From an uncultured Prevotellaceae bacterium (lineage in GTDB: Bacteria; Bacteroidota; Bacteroidia; Bacteroidales; Muribaculaceae), in the NCBI GenBank assembly GCA_900319525.1, contig ONOU01000004.1, forward strand, positions 1-64,000: 64,000 nucleotides of DNA, read 5' to 3'. Below the pieces are notes generated by a model that was not told the origin of the DNA, did not search any database, and was given only the letters and a program-made list of their open reading frames with translations. Shown piece by piece: positions 15,486 through 25,406 of the stretch. The position numbers were made by a program, and so were the translations under genes. Within the stretch, counting starts at the first letter, position 1; each line of letters begins with the position of its first letter.

Positions 15486-15636
15486 ATCAAAAATTGAATC
15501 TAATAAGCGGTATTAAGGTAATTTCCACAAAATTACGACATTTCAATCAATTTACAAAATAAATGGCCCACAAAAAATCGGACTCAGAGCAAAATCGTGA
15601 TAAAATGGTCCAGTGGGGCGACACAGGTATCTCACA

Positions 15637-16299
15637 TCACCAGGCTTGAATCAGGGAAGCGGTGAGTAGTCCTATCACCGTGACAGCCAAAGCCGAAGCC
15701 ATAACCGCGCTGTCATATTGCGTGTAGTGGCCCTTGGGGAGATGCCAGCGGCGCTCTATCCAGCGCATCAGCCGCCACACGATCCAGCCGACCACAACAC
15801 CAACGGCGATACCGCCAATAATGTCGCCAGGGTAATGCACTCCTAGATAGACACGGCTATAGCACTGCAACAATGCCCAGAGGAAAAGCGACAGCGCCAC
15901 CGCCTTGCGCCGCATGAGTAGCGCCACAAACGTTGACAGGGCAAAGGAATTGGCGGCATGGCTCGACACAAAGCCGTATAGGCCACCACGGTAACCGTTG
16001 ACGACATGGACCATCGACTCCAGCGACGGGTCATGGGTGGGACGCAGGCGCTCCACCAGATGCTTGATCAGGCCCGATGACACCTGGTCGGCCACAAGAA
16101 CGGTAAGAACAACCATCGCCAGCACCAGCAAGGCATGACGACGGTTTTGATGCAGCAGTATCCACACCAACGCCAGCGCCAGCAGCAACGACGACCACTT
16201 GGCTGTCACCAGCCACCAGAACGCATCCTGGAACATCGTGTGCAGGCCATTCACCGCCAGCAGCGCATCAGCATCTATGTCACTCAAATATTCTATCAT
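15637..16299 (-). CDS. PAP2-family phosphatase
   Basis: A 220-residue membrane protein with the three PAP2 motifs: KHLVERLRP (motif 1, KX6RP), SSHAANSF (motif 2, replacing PSGH) and SRVYLGVHYPGD (motif 3, SRX5HX3D). Five or six membrane segments. Likely dephosphorylates undecaprenyl pyrophosphate or another polyprenyl/lipid pyrophosphate on the outer face of the cytoplasmic membrane. It lies 190 bases downstream of batE, separated by a hairpin and heptamer array, so its link with the bat operon is uncertain. Confidence 0.85.
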   Translation of the reverse strand: MIEYLSDIDADALLAVNGLHTMFQDAFWWLVTAKWSSLLLALALVWILLHQNRRHALLVLAMVVLTVLVADQVSSGLIKHLVERLRPTHDPSLESMVHVVNGYRGGLYGFVSSHAANSFALSTFVALLMRRKAVALSLFLWALLQCYSRVYLGVHYPGDIIGGIAVGVVVGWIVWRLMRWIERRWHLPKGHYTQYDSAVMASALAVTVIGLLTASLIQAW

Positions 16300-16305
16300 T
16301 TGATT

Positions 16306-16460
16306 TAGTTGTAAGTTTTTAAGTTGTAAGTTGTAAGTTTTAAGTACAATTACTAACGCCTAGCTTCTAGCACCTACCTAACTTCTAGCACCTAAACTCT
16401 AAACTCTAGACTCTAAACCCTAAACTCTAGACCCCTCGCGAAGCGAGCCCTAAGCTGCTC
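16306..16460. repeat. Heptamer array with two hairpins, 3' of batE
   Basis: On the gene-coding (minus) strand: two hairpins (GCTCGCTGCGCGAGC and CTCGCTTCGCGAG), then repeated units of the form GTTTAGA/GCTTAGG/GGTGCTAG, then AACTTACA-type units up to about 16306. The same architecture recurs at several other gene ends in this window. Confidence 0.75.
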
Positions 16461-16490
16461 GCGCAGCGAGCATAATAACTAGCGCAATGG

Positions 16491-17261
16491 CTAAATCTCT
16501 TCCACGTCTTTGGCCTGGAGCCAAGCCTTGTGGCCACCAGCCGTGGACACTTGCAGCCACTTGCCGTTGGACTTCTCGGCAATGGAATCAATGATCTCGA
16601 CACGTGTACCCTGCTGCAACTGGAAGGCTTCTTCCTCCTTGTCGCGTGGCGCACGGGGTGCGGTGCTCAAGGTGACTTTCTCAGGCATGATGATGGCAGC
16701 ATTGCCGCTTGTAGCCTTGTGATAGACATGGAAAGTGGCCAGATTGGCGAGGACGCTCGCAACCAGCAGCAAAGCGCCGCCAAAGAAGCCAATCTTTCTC
16801 ATGAGCACATTATCCATGAACATATACACCGCAACTCCTGCCAGGAACAACAGGAACGTGATAATGGCCAGTATCGCCCAGGTGTTACTGGACAGCCGGC
16901 TCACGGTCTGGTCCACCCAATTGCTGAACCACGAGTCACCGGCATCATCGGGCAGCTGCATCTTGCCACGGACAAACTCCAGATTGAATCGCGCGTCGCC
17001 GTTCGACGGGTCAAGCAATAGGGCCCGCTCGTAATACAGCACGGCATGAACATTGTCCTTGAGACGGTAATAAGTGTCACCGATGTTACAGTACAGTGCC
17101 GATGACACACCCGTCTGCCGGGCCTCCTGCAAGTAGAGTTTCAACGCCTCGTTATAGAGTTCTTGCTTGTAGGCTTGGTTGGCACGGTCGATGTTGGCAT
17201 TATTGGCCACGAGGGGCAATGCCAGTACCGTTAATATGATTGTGATGATAATCTGCTTCAT
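16491..17261 (-). CDS. batE: BatE, TPR protein of the aerotolerance operon
   Basis: A 256-residue protein with signal peptide (to about residue 20), two to three TPR motifs (ANQAYKQELYNEALKLYLQEA, YCNIGDTYYRLKDNVHAVLYYERAL), two membrane segments (about 128-150 and 160-180), and a C-terminal bacterial SH3-like domain (QGTRVEIIDSIAEKSNGKWLQ). This is the typical BatE layout. Its ATG overlaps the batD stop by four bases. Bat proteins were linked to oxygen tolerance in Bacteroides fragilis; the molecular function is unresolved. Confidence 0.88.
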   Translation of the reverse strand: MKQIIITIILTVLALPLVANNANIDRANQAYKQELYNEALKLYLQEARQTGVSSALYCNIGDTYYRLKDNVHAVLYYERALLLDPSNGDARFNLEFVRGKMQLPDDAGDSWFSNWVDQTVSRLSSNTWAILAIITFLLFLAGVAVYMFMDNVLMRKIGFFGGALLLVASVLANLATFHVYHKATSGNAAIIMPEKVTLSTAPRAPRDKEEEAFQLQQGTRVEIIDSIAEKSNGKWLQVSTAGGHKAWLQAKDVEEI

Positions 17262-19084
17262 GACTCCACTGCGGTTGTTTTCTTGCGTTTAACACTTTCC
17301 AATCGGTCGATGATGCCTGCGGCCTCGTCAAGAACCGCATTCATGTCGTCCGATGCCAGTTCGGGGGCATACTGGGCGAACTCACACTTGTCGATAAGGT
17401 CCATCGATGACTTGCGCAGCTGCTCATCGATACCATACTGCTCAAGTTCGGCATTGATATTCTCCTTGCTCAGCTCGCTCACGGGGATAGACAGCTTGTC
17501 GCTCATGTATCCCCACAAGGCATTCAACATCTCGGCATAGAAGCCGCTGCGGTCGCCACGCGCGGCAAAGCCACGGGCAGCCTTGAGGCGGCGCTGAGCC
17601 ACCTTGCTGGCACGCTTGGAGCGCATGCGGCGCACGTCGGCACGCTCCTTGAGCTGCTTGCGGTAATACAGCAGCAATGCCACCAGAGCCAACAGCGGCA
17701 ACAGGAACCACAACCAGTATGTCCAGCTGTCAACAATGTATCCATGCGACTTCGTCAGTCCCAGGTCACCGCTCTTGATGGGACGGATGTCCATATTCTT
17801 CATGCGGTAGTGGTTACTGGGCTGGCCCTCGCCCTTAGCGACAGACAAGTGTCGACCGGGGACTGTGACGGTCACATACTTGCCCGCCTCGGGGTCAAAA
17901 TAAGAGAACTCGCCCTCTGGGATGTCAAACTCCCCGGCATATTGCGGAATGAACGTGTAGTCGATTACTACACGGCCACTCATGTCGCCGGCACCGTCAT
18001 TGACTTGGGCATCGGTCTTGGGATCATACACGTCAAACTGGTCGGGGAACTTCACCTCAGGCGCTTTGATGTACTTGATGTTACCCGTGCCGCTGATCAC
18101 ATAGCGGTAGATGGCGGCACTATAGGTCTTCAGGCCTGTGGCGGGTTTGACCTCGGCAGTGACGTTGAAGCGCCCTACAGCACCGGTAAACGATGCGGGC
18201 CGTGGCTCGGGCAACGGCAGGATGTTGACCGTAGCCTTGTTGCTGGTCACCTTCAGGTCTTTCTCGATAGGCTTGGAGATGGTGCCAAAGATGCTGCGGA
18301 AGGTGTCGAACTGCACCACACTCACGTCATAGTTTCCCGATGAGATGGTCAACTTGCCGCTCTGTTGCGGATACAGGATGCACTGCTTGAGGATAGCGGT
18401 CATGTAGCGTTCGCCGTTCAGCGTTTCCACCTTGTTCAAGCTGGGCTGCACGGGAATCTCTTCAATCAGGAAGCCGTCAAACGAGGGCTGTATCGTGGGA
18501 ATGAACTGCGAAATCTGATACTTGGTGTACAACTTGATGGTGCACACAACAGCCTGCTGCTCATAGACGCGCGGCTTGGACATCTCGATGCGGACAAACA
18601 GGTCCTTGCCGCTCACGGCCTTGTCGGCACTTTGCGTCATCGGGTCACTATAGGGTGTAGGCGCTCCAGGGGTCGTGCGTTGCTGCGGTTGGCTATTGGC
18701 ATGACTACCCGACGGCAACACCTCAATGGTAAATGGCTTGGTGGAATAGCGCTTGCCGCCCACCACGATCGATGCAGCCCCGATGTGGCATTTGCCCGTA
18801 TGGGTGGCTTTGTAAATCATCGTGTACTCCTCACTGGAGGAGTGGCTCGACTTGCCGTTGACCCATGATGAGCTGTAGCTCTGTGACACACTGGGACCGT
18901 AGATCAGCTTGGCGCCAGTCACCTCGGGCGCCGAGAAGCTGCTGCCCTCGCCATTGCTGAGCACAAACGTGACATTGAACTTGTTGCCCTCAATGACCTG
19001 ATGCGGCGCCTCGACGGTGAACGATGCTGCCTGAGCTACCATTGCGGTCAAGAGCAGAATTGCTATGTAGATGATGCGTTTCAT
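17258..19084 (-). CDS. batD: BatD, oxygen-tolerance protein
   Basis: A 608-residue protein with a signal peptide (about 1-19), an extracytoplasmic region of several beta-sandwich domains (about 20-440, including the BatD hallmark start FTVEAPHQVIEGNKFNVTFVLSN), one membrane segment (about 452-472, YWLWFLLPLLALVALLLYY), and a basic helical cytoplasmic tail (about 475-608). The big domain faces the periplasm. It sits in the middle of the bat operon between batC and batE, 41 bases after batC. Length and topology match the family. Confidence 0.9.
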   Translation of the reverse strand: MKRIIYIAILLLTAMVAQAASFTVEAPHQVIEGNKFNVTFVLSNGEGSSFSAPEVTGAKLIYGPSVSQSYSSSWVNGKSSHSSSEEYTMIYKATHTGKCHIGAASIVVGGKRYSTKPFTIEVLPSGSHANSQPQQRTTPGAPTPYSDPMTQSADKAVSGKDLFVRIEMSKPRVYEQQAVVCTIKLYTKYQISQFIPTIQPSFDGFLIEEIPVQPSLNKVETLNGERYMTAILKQCILYPQQSGKLTISSGNYDVSVVQFDTFRSIFGTISKPIEKDLKVTSNKATVNILPLPEPRPASFTGAVGRFNVTAEVKPATGLKTYSAAIYRYVISGTGNIKYIKAPEVKFPDQFDVYDPKTDAQVNDGAGDMSGRVVIDYTFIPQYAGEFDIPEGEFSYFDPEAGKYVTVTVPGRHLSVAKGEGQPSNHYRMKNMDIRPIKSGDLGLTKSHGYIVDSWTYWLWFLLPLLALVALLLYYRKQLKERADVRRMRSKRASKVAQRRLKAARGFAARGDRSGFYAEMLNALWGYMSDKLSIPVSELSKENINAELEQYGIDEQLRKSSMDLIDKCEFAQYAPELASDDMNAVLDEAAGIIDRLESVKRKKTTAVES

Positions 19085-19125
19085 TGATTATCTCAGTTTC
19101 CAATCCTAAAGCCTAAAACCTAAAA

Positions 19126-19971
19126 TCACCACTTCCTGTTCGTGCGCTGGCGCTCGTGACGCTGTTGCTGGGCCTGCTGCGCGTTGATGCGCTGCTGGGT
19201 GGCACGTTCACGGTCCTGCATGGCCTTGAGCACCTGTTCAGCATTTTGCTGGCTCATGCCGCCTTGCTGCTGTTTCTGTTGGTTTTGCTGATTCTGGTCT
19301 TGGTTCTGTTGGTTTTGATTCTGCTTATCTTTATTCTGGTCTTGATTGTCCTTGTTCTGGTCTTTATTCTGGTCCTTGTTCTGATCCTTATTCTGGTCTT
19401 TGTTTTGATCTTGATTGTCTTGGTTTTTATCCTGGTTTTTGTCCTTATTCTTGTCTTGCTGTTGCTTCTTGAGTTGGGCAAGACGCAGGTTGCGGCGGGC
19501 CTGCTCGTCATCAGGGTTGCAGCGCAGGGCTTGCTTGTAGCACTCTACAGCCTGATCATACTGCTGCCTGCCATAGGCGATATTGCCCAGGTCATAGCTG
19601 GCTTTGCCACGCACTTGCTTGTCTTGCGCGCCCTTGGCCAGGTTGGCAAGGAGCCCCTCGGCCTGCTTCATCGGGTTCTTGTCATCATCCTGCTGGCTGG
19701 TGACGCTGCCTTGACGCATCAGCGCTGTGGCCAGGTTGAATTGGGCTTTCTCGCTTGCGGGGTTGGCCTGCAGGGCCTTACGGTATTCGACCTCGGCCTC
19801 GGCATAGCGTTTTTTCTCATACAGCTTGTTGCCGTTGCGCAGGCACACGCGTTCCTGCTTGGTCATCTTGGGCGCCTTGTTCTGTGACATGGCAGGCGCC
19901 GTTGTGCTTAGGGCCATAACGGCTGCCAGCACGAGAGTGAGGATGCCATTATTTATCTTGTTGAGTCTCAT
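19126..19971 (-). CDS. batC: BatC, TPR protein with low-complexity linker
   Basis: A 281-residue protein: signal peptide (about 1-28), three TPR motifs (about 38-165: LRNGNKLYEKKRYAEAEVEY, YDLGNIAYGRQQYDQAVECY), then a long tract of near-perfect QNKD repeats with Gln, Asn, Lys and Asp only (about 170-235), and a Gln-rich tail (NAEQVLKAMQDRERATQQR). The repeat tract is longer and more regular than I would expect for the family and is encoded by a short DNA repeat (19300-19450). The start lies 23 bases inside batB. Probably periplasmic and a scaffold for the other Bat proteins. Confidence 0.88.
   Translation of the reverse strand: MRLNKINNGILTLVLAAVMALSTTAPAMSQNKAPKMTKQERVCLRNGNKLYEKKRYAEAEVEYRKALQANPASEKAQFNLATALMRQGSVTSQQDDDKNPMKQAEGLLANLAKGAQDKQVRGKASYDLGNIAYGRQQYDQAVECYKQALRCNPDDEQARRNLRLAQLKKQQQDKNKDKNQDKNQDNQDQNKDQNKDQNKDQNKDQNKDNQDQNKDKQNQNQQNQDQNQQNQQKQQQGGMSQQNAEQVLKAMQDRERATQQRINAQQAQQQRHERQRTNRKW
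19290..19460. repeat. Coding microsatellite-like repeat in batC
   Basis: Repeated 6- to 12-base units of CTTGTTCTG/GTCTTTATT type (minus strand encoding QNKD, QDQN, KNKD). Such tracts change length by slippage, so batC length may vary between strains. Confidence 0.7.
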
Positions 19972-21019
19972 TTTTTACAGTAGTCTCTTTCTTGTCTTTG
20001 GTAAAGAAATTATACTTCTTCAGCCACGGATTCTTGCGTTCGAGAAGCAGGAGCAATCCCAGCAGCAACAGCAGTGCAATGGTTGCAAACACGGGGAATT
20101 GCTCGTCATGCTGTGTGTAGGTCAATGTGGCCAGGTCGCTTTTGGCCAGCTTGTCCAGGGTCTCTTGCAGCGTCGATACGGCATCGGCTGCGGTACCCGA
20201 GATATAGACGCCCTTTCCTGCCTGCGCGATTTCCTGAGCCATCTTCTCGTTCAGGTAGGAGGTGACGGGATTACCGCTGTCATCGGTCAGGTAGCCGCCA
20301 TCCATGGGAATGGGGGCGCCCGTGGTGGAGCCCACGCCGATGACATCGACCTGGACGCCCATCCTGGCGGCATCGCGGGCGGCGCCCACGGCGTCGTCCT
20401 CAAAGTTCTCGCCGTCGGTAATGATGATGATGGCTTTTTGTGACTTCTTGCTCTGGGAGAAACCATTCATCGCCATGTTGATCGCAGCACCGATGGCTGT
20501 ACCCTGGGTGGGGGCCATATTGGTGCTGATGCCATTCAGGAACAATTTGGCCGAGGCGGCATCTCCTGTCATGGGCATCTGCATGTAGGCATTGCCGGCA
20601 AACACAATGAGGCCCACTTTATTGTTCTCGAGGCGGTCGATGAGTTTCTGCAGGATCATCTTGGATCGTTGCAGGCGGCTCACGTCCTGAGGGTTGTCGG
20701 TGCTGGATGCGTTCATCGAGTTAGACACGTCAACAGCGACCATCACCTCGATGCCGTGGACATTGGTGGTAGTCTTGCTAGAGCCGGCACGAGGACGGGC
20801 GAGCACCACGATAACCATCGCGAGCAGCAACAGTTCTATCGTAAGCCTGATCCAGGGCTTGTAGCGTGACACTTCGGGCATCAGCGGCTCGATGGATGTC
20901 TGCTTGCCGTAGCGGTCCAAACGGCGGCGGCGGTCCCGGCGGTTCCACAGGAACAGCAACACCAGCGCTGGCAGCAATAGCAGCAGGTAGAAATATTGCG
21001 GATGTGCAAAATTGATCAT
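19949..21019 (-). CDS. batB: BatB, VWA-domain membrane protein
   Basis: A 356-residue protein: N-terminal membrane segments (about 8-24 and 58-75), a von Willebrand A domain (about 88-290) with an intact MIDAS start DVSNSMNAS and ITDGENFEDDA, and a C-terminal membrane segment (about 318-335). The MIDAS metal site would bind a partner or substrate protein. Sequence and layout are those of BatB. It overlaps batC by 23 bases and is paired with its paralogue batA upstream. Confidence 0.9.
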   Translation of the reverse strand: MINFAHPQYFYLLLLLPALVLLFLWNRRDRRRRLDRYGKQTSIEPLMPEVSRYKPWIRLTIELLLLAMVIVVLARPRAGSSKTTTNVHGIEVMVAVDVSNSMNASSTDNPQDVSRLQRSKMILQKLIDRLENNKVGLIVFAGNAYMQMPMTGDAASAKLFLNGISTNMAPTQGTAIGAAINMAMNGFSQSKKSQKAIIIITDGENFEDDAVGAARDAARMGVQVDVIGVGSTTGAPIPMDGGYLTDDSGNPVTSYLNEKMAQEIAQAGKGVYISGTAADAVSTLQETLDKLAKSDLATLTYTQHDEQFPVFATIALLLLLGLLLLLERKNPWLKKYNFFTKDKKETTVKNETQQDK

Positions 21020-21060
21020 AGTTTCTTAATTCTCTAAACACTAAATTGTGCGCAGCACGT
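21020..21060. repeat. Hairpin and heptamer remnant between batA and batB
   Basis: The batA stop is followed (minus strand) by the small hairpin CGTGCTGCGCACAA and the units TTTAGTG/TTTAGAG, the same arrangement as at other gene ends but with only two units. Confidence 0.55.
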
Positions 21061-22056
21061 CTAGGGGATATGCCTTAATAAGGTGTAGTCGAGCAACAGG
21101 CTCAGCAACAGCAGGCCCAGCAACAGCATTGCCCAGGGTTCGTAGTGGTCCTCGGTGTGGGTAAAGCGCTGAACATCCATGTGGGTCTTCTCCAGCTGGT
21201 CAATTTCCTTGAAGATGTTGCGCAACACGCTGCTTGAGGTGGCACGGAAGTACTTGCCGCCCGTGGTAGCTGCAATATTCTTGAGCGTGGTCTCGTCGAT
21301 GACAACGGGCATGCGCTGGTACTGGACGTTTCCGGCATAGTCGATGGCCACAGGATAGTCGGCAGTGCCGTTACTACCCACGCCGATGGTGTAGATCTTG
21401 ATGCCATACTTGCGGGCAATGTCGGCTGCCGTGTTGGGAGCCACAACACCCGTATTGTTTGAGCCGTCGGTCAGCAGAATGATGCTCTTGCTCTTGGCCT
21501 TACCGTCGCGAATGCGGTTGATCGATGTGGCGATACCGTCGCCAATGGCGGTGCCGTCCTCAAGGGTGAACATCTCCGTTTGTCCGATGGCATTGACCAG
21601 CGTGGCGTTGTCCATGGTCATGGGCACTTGGGTAAAACTCTCACCGGCAAACAACACCAGGCCGATATTGTCGTGGTCACGGCCACTGACAAACTGGATG
21701 GCTACCTTCTTGGCGCTCTCAAAGCGGTTGGGCGAGAAATCGCGCGCCAGCATGCTGGTCGAGACGTCGAGCGCGATAACGATATCGGTACCCTCGACAT
21801 CGCTCGTGGACCAGCTGTCATGGGTCTGCGGGCGGCACAGGATTACAATCAGGCAGGCCAGTGCACACAATTTCAGGGCAAACGAGGCATGCTTGAGCCA
21901 CACCTTCCAGCTGGTGCCCATGCCGTCAAACGCACGCGTTGACGACACATTCATCTCGGGTTCGTTCTTGTCCTGGCTGTAGATATACCATGCAATGAGC
22001 GGTATCACCAGTACGGGCAACAGCCACAGCCAGCCTGGATGAGCAAGGTTCATCAT
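21061..22056 (-). CDS. batA: BatA, VWA-domain membrane protein
   Basis: A 331-residue protein with an N-terminal membrane segment (WLWLLPVLVIPLIAWYIY), a second at about 58-75, a VWA domain (about 90-290) with MIDAS residues DVSTSMLA and LTDGSNNTG, and a C-terminal membrane segment. Paralogue of BatB. The first ATG (22056) overlaps the stop of the upstream gene, and a second ATG is the next codon. Expected to expose the VWA domain on one face of the inner membrane as part of a Bat/MoxR complex. Confidence 0.9.
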   Translation of the reverse strand: MMNLAHPGWLWLLPVLVIPLIAWYIYSQDKNEPEMNVSSTRAFDGMGTSWKVWLKHASFALKLCALACLIVILCRPQTHDSWSTSDVEGTDIVIALDVSTSMLARDFSPNRFESAKKVAIQFVSGRDHDNIGLVLFAGESFTQVPMTMDNATLVNAIGQTEMFTLEDGTAIGDGIATSINRIRDGKAKSKSIILLTDGSNNTGVVAPNTAADIARKYGIKIYTIGVGSNGTADYPVAIDYAGNVQYQRMPVVIDETTLKNIAATTGGKYFRATSSSVLRNIFKEIDQLEKTHMDVQRFTHTEDHYEPWAMLLLGLLLLSLLLDYTLLRHIP

Positions 22057-23009
22057 TTCTTCACCTCCTCTTTCTTTTCAACTTGTTCAACTGGGCGCGT
22101 GGCCTCGACAAAGTTCACGGCGCGCTGATAAGCGACCTCGTTGTCATCGGCCAGCGGACGGGCGTTGGCAAACTTGACGATATCGGCAACCTCGAGAATC
22201 ATCTCGAGCTGCTCGTTCACGGCCTTGGTCTCGTCATTGCGCTTGAGCGTCTCAATAATCTGTGACGAGGTCATTTCCACGGCATTGATGTCAAAGCGGC
22301 GGTCGATATAGACGCGCAAGATGTCGGTCAACCCCGTGAAATAGTCCTTCTCCTGGCCCCGCTGCCACAGCTGTGCGGCTTTGAGGTTCTGCAGGTTAAT
22401 CATTGCTTCCTCATAGGGTGGCAAGCGCTTCTTATTGGGTTTCAATGGGTTGACACCCTTCTTGTAATACTTGTTGTAGGCCCACACGCCAGCTCCGATG
22501 AGCAACAGCGCCAGCAGCCATGCCCACCAGTAGTTGGGCAGCCAGTCCAGCAGATTGAAGGGCACTTCCTCGACGGGTTTGATGTCCTCGATATCCTTCA
22601 TCTGGCTCACGTCAACTGGCAGTACCTTGAGCATCAGCTTGTTGCTATAGGCCGTGTCGCCGTTCACGACATAGGGAATGGGCTTGATGGCCCACATGCC
22701 CGAGTCAAAGCTCTGGATAATCAGGTCACGGTTGATCTGGATGCGGTTGTTGCCCAAGTCGGTCGTGTCGGCAGCCGGGCGTCCGGCAATCTCGATCATG
22801 GAGCTGAGGGTGTCCAGTTGCTCACCAGGGAAGAAGCCTCGTGCATCCTTGTCCTGGGTTATCTCCAGGTGCAGCGTGGTGGTCTTGCCCATGAGCAGCG
22901 TGGCGCTGTCGAGCTTGGCCTTGAACATGACGTTACCGCCCCACGCAGCCGGCACGGTAGCCAGTAGCGCCACGGCGGTCATCACGATATGTCTCAATGT
23001 CTTTGACAT
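22053..23009 (-). CDS. BatX-like protein (DUF4381-type) of the bat operon
   Basis: A 318-residue protein with signal peptide (about 1-24), an extracytoplasmic beta-rich domain (to about 155), a single membrane segment (about 158-178, YWWAWLLALLLIGAGVWAYN) and a helical cytoplasmic domain (about 200-318) with DILRVYIDRRFDINAVEMTS. This pattern is shared by the hypothetical gene usually present between the DUF58 gene and batA. The frame is open to 23063, but the translated upstream part is encoded by a heptamer array; the ATG at 23009 (MSKTLRHI) gives a proper signal peptide. It overlaps batA by four bases. Confidence 0.85.
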   Translation of the reverse strand: MSKTLRHIVMTAVALLATVPAAWGGNVMFKAKLDSATLLMGKTTTLHLEITQDKDARGFFPGEQLDTLSSMIEIAGRPAADTTDLGNNRIQINRDLIIQSFDSGMWAIKPIPYVVNGDTAYSNKLMLKVLPVDVSQMKDIEDIKPVEEVPFNLLDWLPNYWWAWLLALLLIGAGVWAYNKYYKKGVNPLKPNKKRLPPYEEAMINLQNLKAAQLWQRGQEKDYFTGLTDILRVYIDRRFDINAVEMTSSQIIETLKRNDETKAVNEQLEMILEVADIVKFANARPLADDNEVAYQRAVNFVEATRPVEQVEKKEEVKK

Positions 23010-23080
23010 TTTATTTGTCAGTTTTAAGTCTCTAAACTTTAAACCATAAACTCTAAACTTCAAGTCGCGCCACGCGACTT
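23010..23080. repeat. Heptamer array and hairpin at the 3' end of the DUF58 gene
   Basis: Minus strand: hairpin AAGTCGCGTGGCGCGACTT (23062-23080), which encodes the last codons and stop of the DUF58 gene, then AGTTTAGAGTTTATGGTTTA units and a TTAAAACTGACA tail before the next ATG. Confidence 0.7.
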
Positions 23081-23935
23081 GAATAATCCCATCAGGGCTG
23101 TGACATAGTCCTCATCAGTCGCTACGCTGGCCATGTCCACGTTGCAGCGCTGCAGCGTGCTGTTGACGGCCTGCTGCTGGTTGTACCACCAGCGGCTGTA
23201 AGCGTCACGCACGCGCTTGCTGCTGGTATTGACCCACCGCGTCGTGCCACGCTCGGCGTCACGCATGCGCATCAGTCCCACGTCGGGCAGCTGTGCCTCG
23301 CGCTTGTCATAGACCTGCACCGCAATCACGTCATGCTTGTGGTTGGCGATAGATAATGACTTGCTGTAGTCATGTTCATCGATGAAGTCGCTCACCAGGA
23401 AGGTGGTGCACCGCTTCTTCAGGGCGCCGGTCATGTATTCCAGCACCATATTGATGTCGGTGCCGGTGCCGGTGGGCTGAAAATCGAGCAGCTCACGGAT
23501 GACCAGCAGGATGTGCTTGCGCCCCTTCTTGGGCGGGATGAATTTCTCCACCTTGTCGCTAAAGAAGATGACTCCCACCTTGTCGTTGTTCTGGATAGCC
23601 GAGAACGCGATGGTGGCGCCTACCTCGGCCATCATCTCACGCTTGGCGACGCCCACAGCACCAAAGTCCTTGCTGCCGCTCACGTCAACAAGCAGCATCA
23701 CGGTGAGCTCACGCTCCTCCTCATAGACCTTCACATACGGGCGGTTGTAGCGGGCGGTAACGTTCCAGTCGATGTCGCGCACGTCGTCACCATACTGGTA
23801 CTCGCGCACCTCGCTGAAGGTCATACCCCTGCCCTTGAAGGCCGAGTGGTATTCGCCGGCAAATATGTTTTGCGACAGGCCCTTGGTCTTGATTTCAATC
23901 TTGCGGACCTTGCGCAACAGTTCATTAGTATCCAT
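23060..23935 (-). CDS. DUF58 domain protein (MoxR-associated)
   Basis: A 291-residue protein of the DUF58 family: start LLRKVRKIEIKTKGLSQNIFAGEYHSAFKGRG, the hallmark FSEVREYQYGDDVRDIDWNVTAR (about residues 36-60), and a degenerate VWA-like core with LLVDVSGSKDFG. DUF58 proteins are nearly always coded between a MoxR ATPase and VWA proteins, as here. Cytoplasmic, role unknown, probably a client or adaptor of MoxR. The last six codons are part of a perfect hairpin that adjoins a heptamer array, so the C-terminus of this copy may be modified by the repeat. Confidence 0.9.
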   Translation of the reverse strand: MDTNELLRKVRKIEIKTKGLSQNIFAGEYHSAFKGRGMTFSEVREYQYGDDVRDIDWNVTARYNRPYVKVYEEERELTVMLLVDVSGSKDFGAVGVAKREMMAEVGATIAFSAIQNNDKVGVIFFSDKVEKFIPPKKGRKHILLVIRELLDFQPTGTGTDINMVLEYMTGALKKRCTTFLVSDFIDEHDYSKSLSIANHKHDVIAVQVYDKREAQLPDVGLMRMRDAERGTTRWVNTSSKRVRDAYSRWWYNQQQAVNSTLQRCNVDMASVATDEDYVTALMGLFKSRGAT

Positions 23936-24020
23936 TCTAGTCGTTAGTCCTTAGTCCCCAATATCCAGCTGAGACTCAGCCCTAAGCCCTAAGCTTTTCA
24001 AGCCGTTCTCGGCCTGAAAA
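23936..24020. repeat. Heptamer units and hairpin 3' of moxR
   Basis: Minus strand: after the moxR stop, a hairpin-like CAGGCCGAGAACGGCTTG, then GCTTAGGGCTTAGGGCTGAG and, further on, a few TAGT(C)CTTAG-like units before the DUF58 ATG. Confidence 0.6.
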
Positions 24021-25016
<996 letters not shown>

Positions 25017-25068
25017 AACAATATTGTTTTTTCCGTATAATTTCAAACGTAAGCTATTTTACAAGGTG

Positions 25069-25076
25069 CAAAAATA
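25069..25076 (-). promoter_or_regulatory. Possible moxR-bat operon promoter
   Basis: -7 element TATTTTTG with predicted start near 25062, 46 bases before the moxR ATG. No clear -33 element. The remaining bases up to 25330 hold nothing I can identify. Confidence 0.45.
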
Positions 25077-25336
25077 CATCATTACCCAACACCCCCGCGT
25101 GAAAATCACGTTAATTTAACAAATATATTGTTAAAAGATTAACACAAACTATATGCAAACTGAAGCCCGCCCTTTCTTGCTATGTGACGCTGCCTGCCGC
25201 ATCGGTCTGCTCATCCGCCCCTCAACCTTCAGTGAATTCTAGATAAGGGGACTCCTATAAAATAGCTTGGAATGGGTTTGGATTGATTTTCGAGCAGATT
25301 TTGACTTGCCTTCGCAGGAGCATAAAGCCGCATTTT

Positions 25337-25368
25337 TTTGCTCCTATCACGATTTTACATTACCTTTG
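25337..25368 (+). promoter_or_regulatory. Promoter of the FucI-like gene
   Basis: TTTG (25337-25340), spacer of exactly 20 bases, TACCTTTG (25361-25368). Predicted start near 25375, 32 bases before the ATG. Confidence 0.75.
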
Positions 25369-25406
25369 CATCAATCAACTAATCAACTTCTAATTTTAGA
25401 GATAAG

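Noticed and set aside
16306..16460. Telomere-like repeats (TTTAGGG type)
   Set aside because: Units vary, are interrupted by hairpins, and occur in the interior of a bacterial chromosome next to operon genes. Resemblance to telomeres is by chance.
19156..19887. Open frame antisense to batC with a Leu/Val/Ile-only stretch that looks like a membrane protein
   Set aside because: It is the complement of the QNKD repeat tract; batC itself has TPR motifs and sits in its operon.
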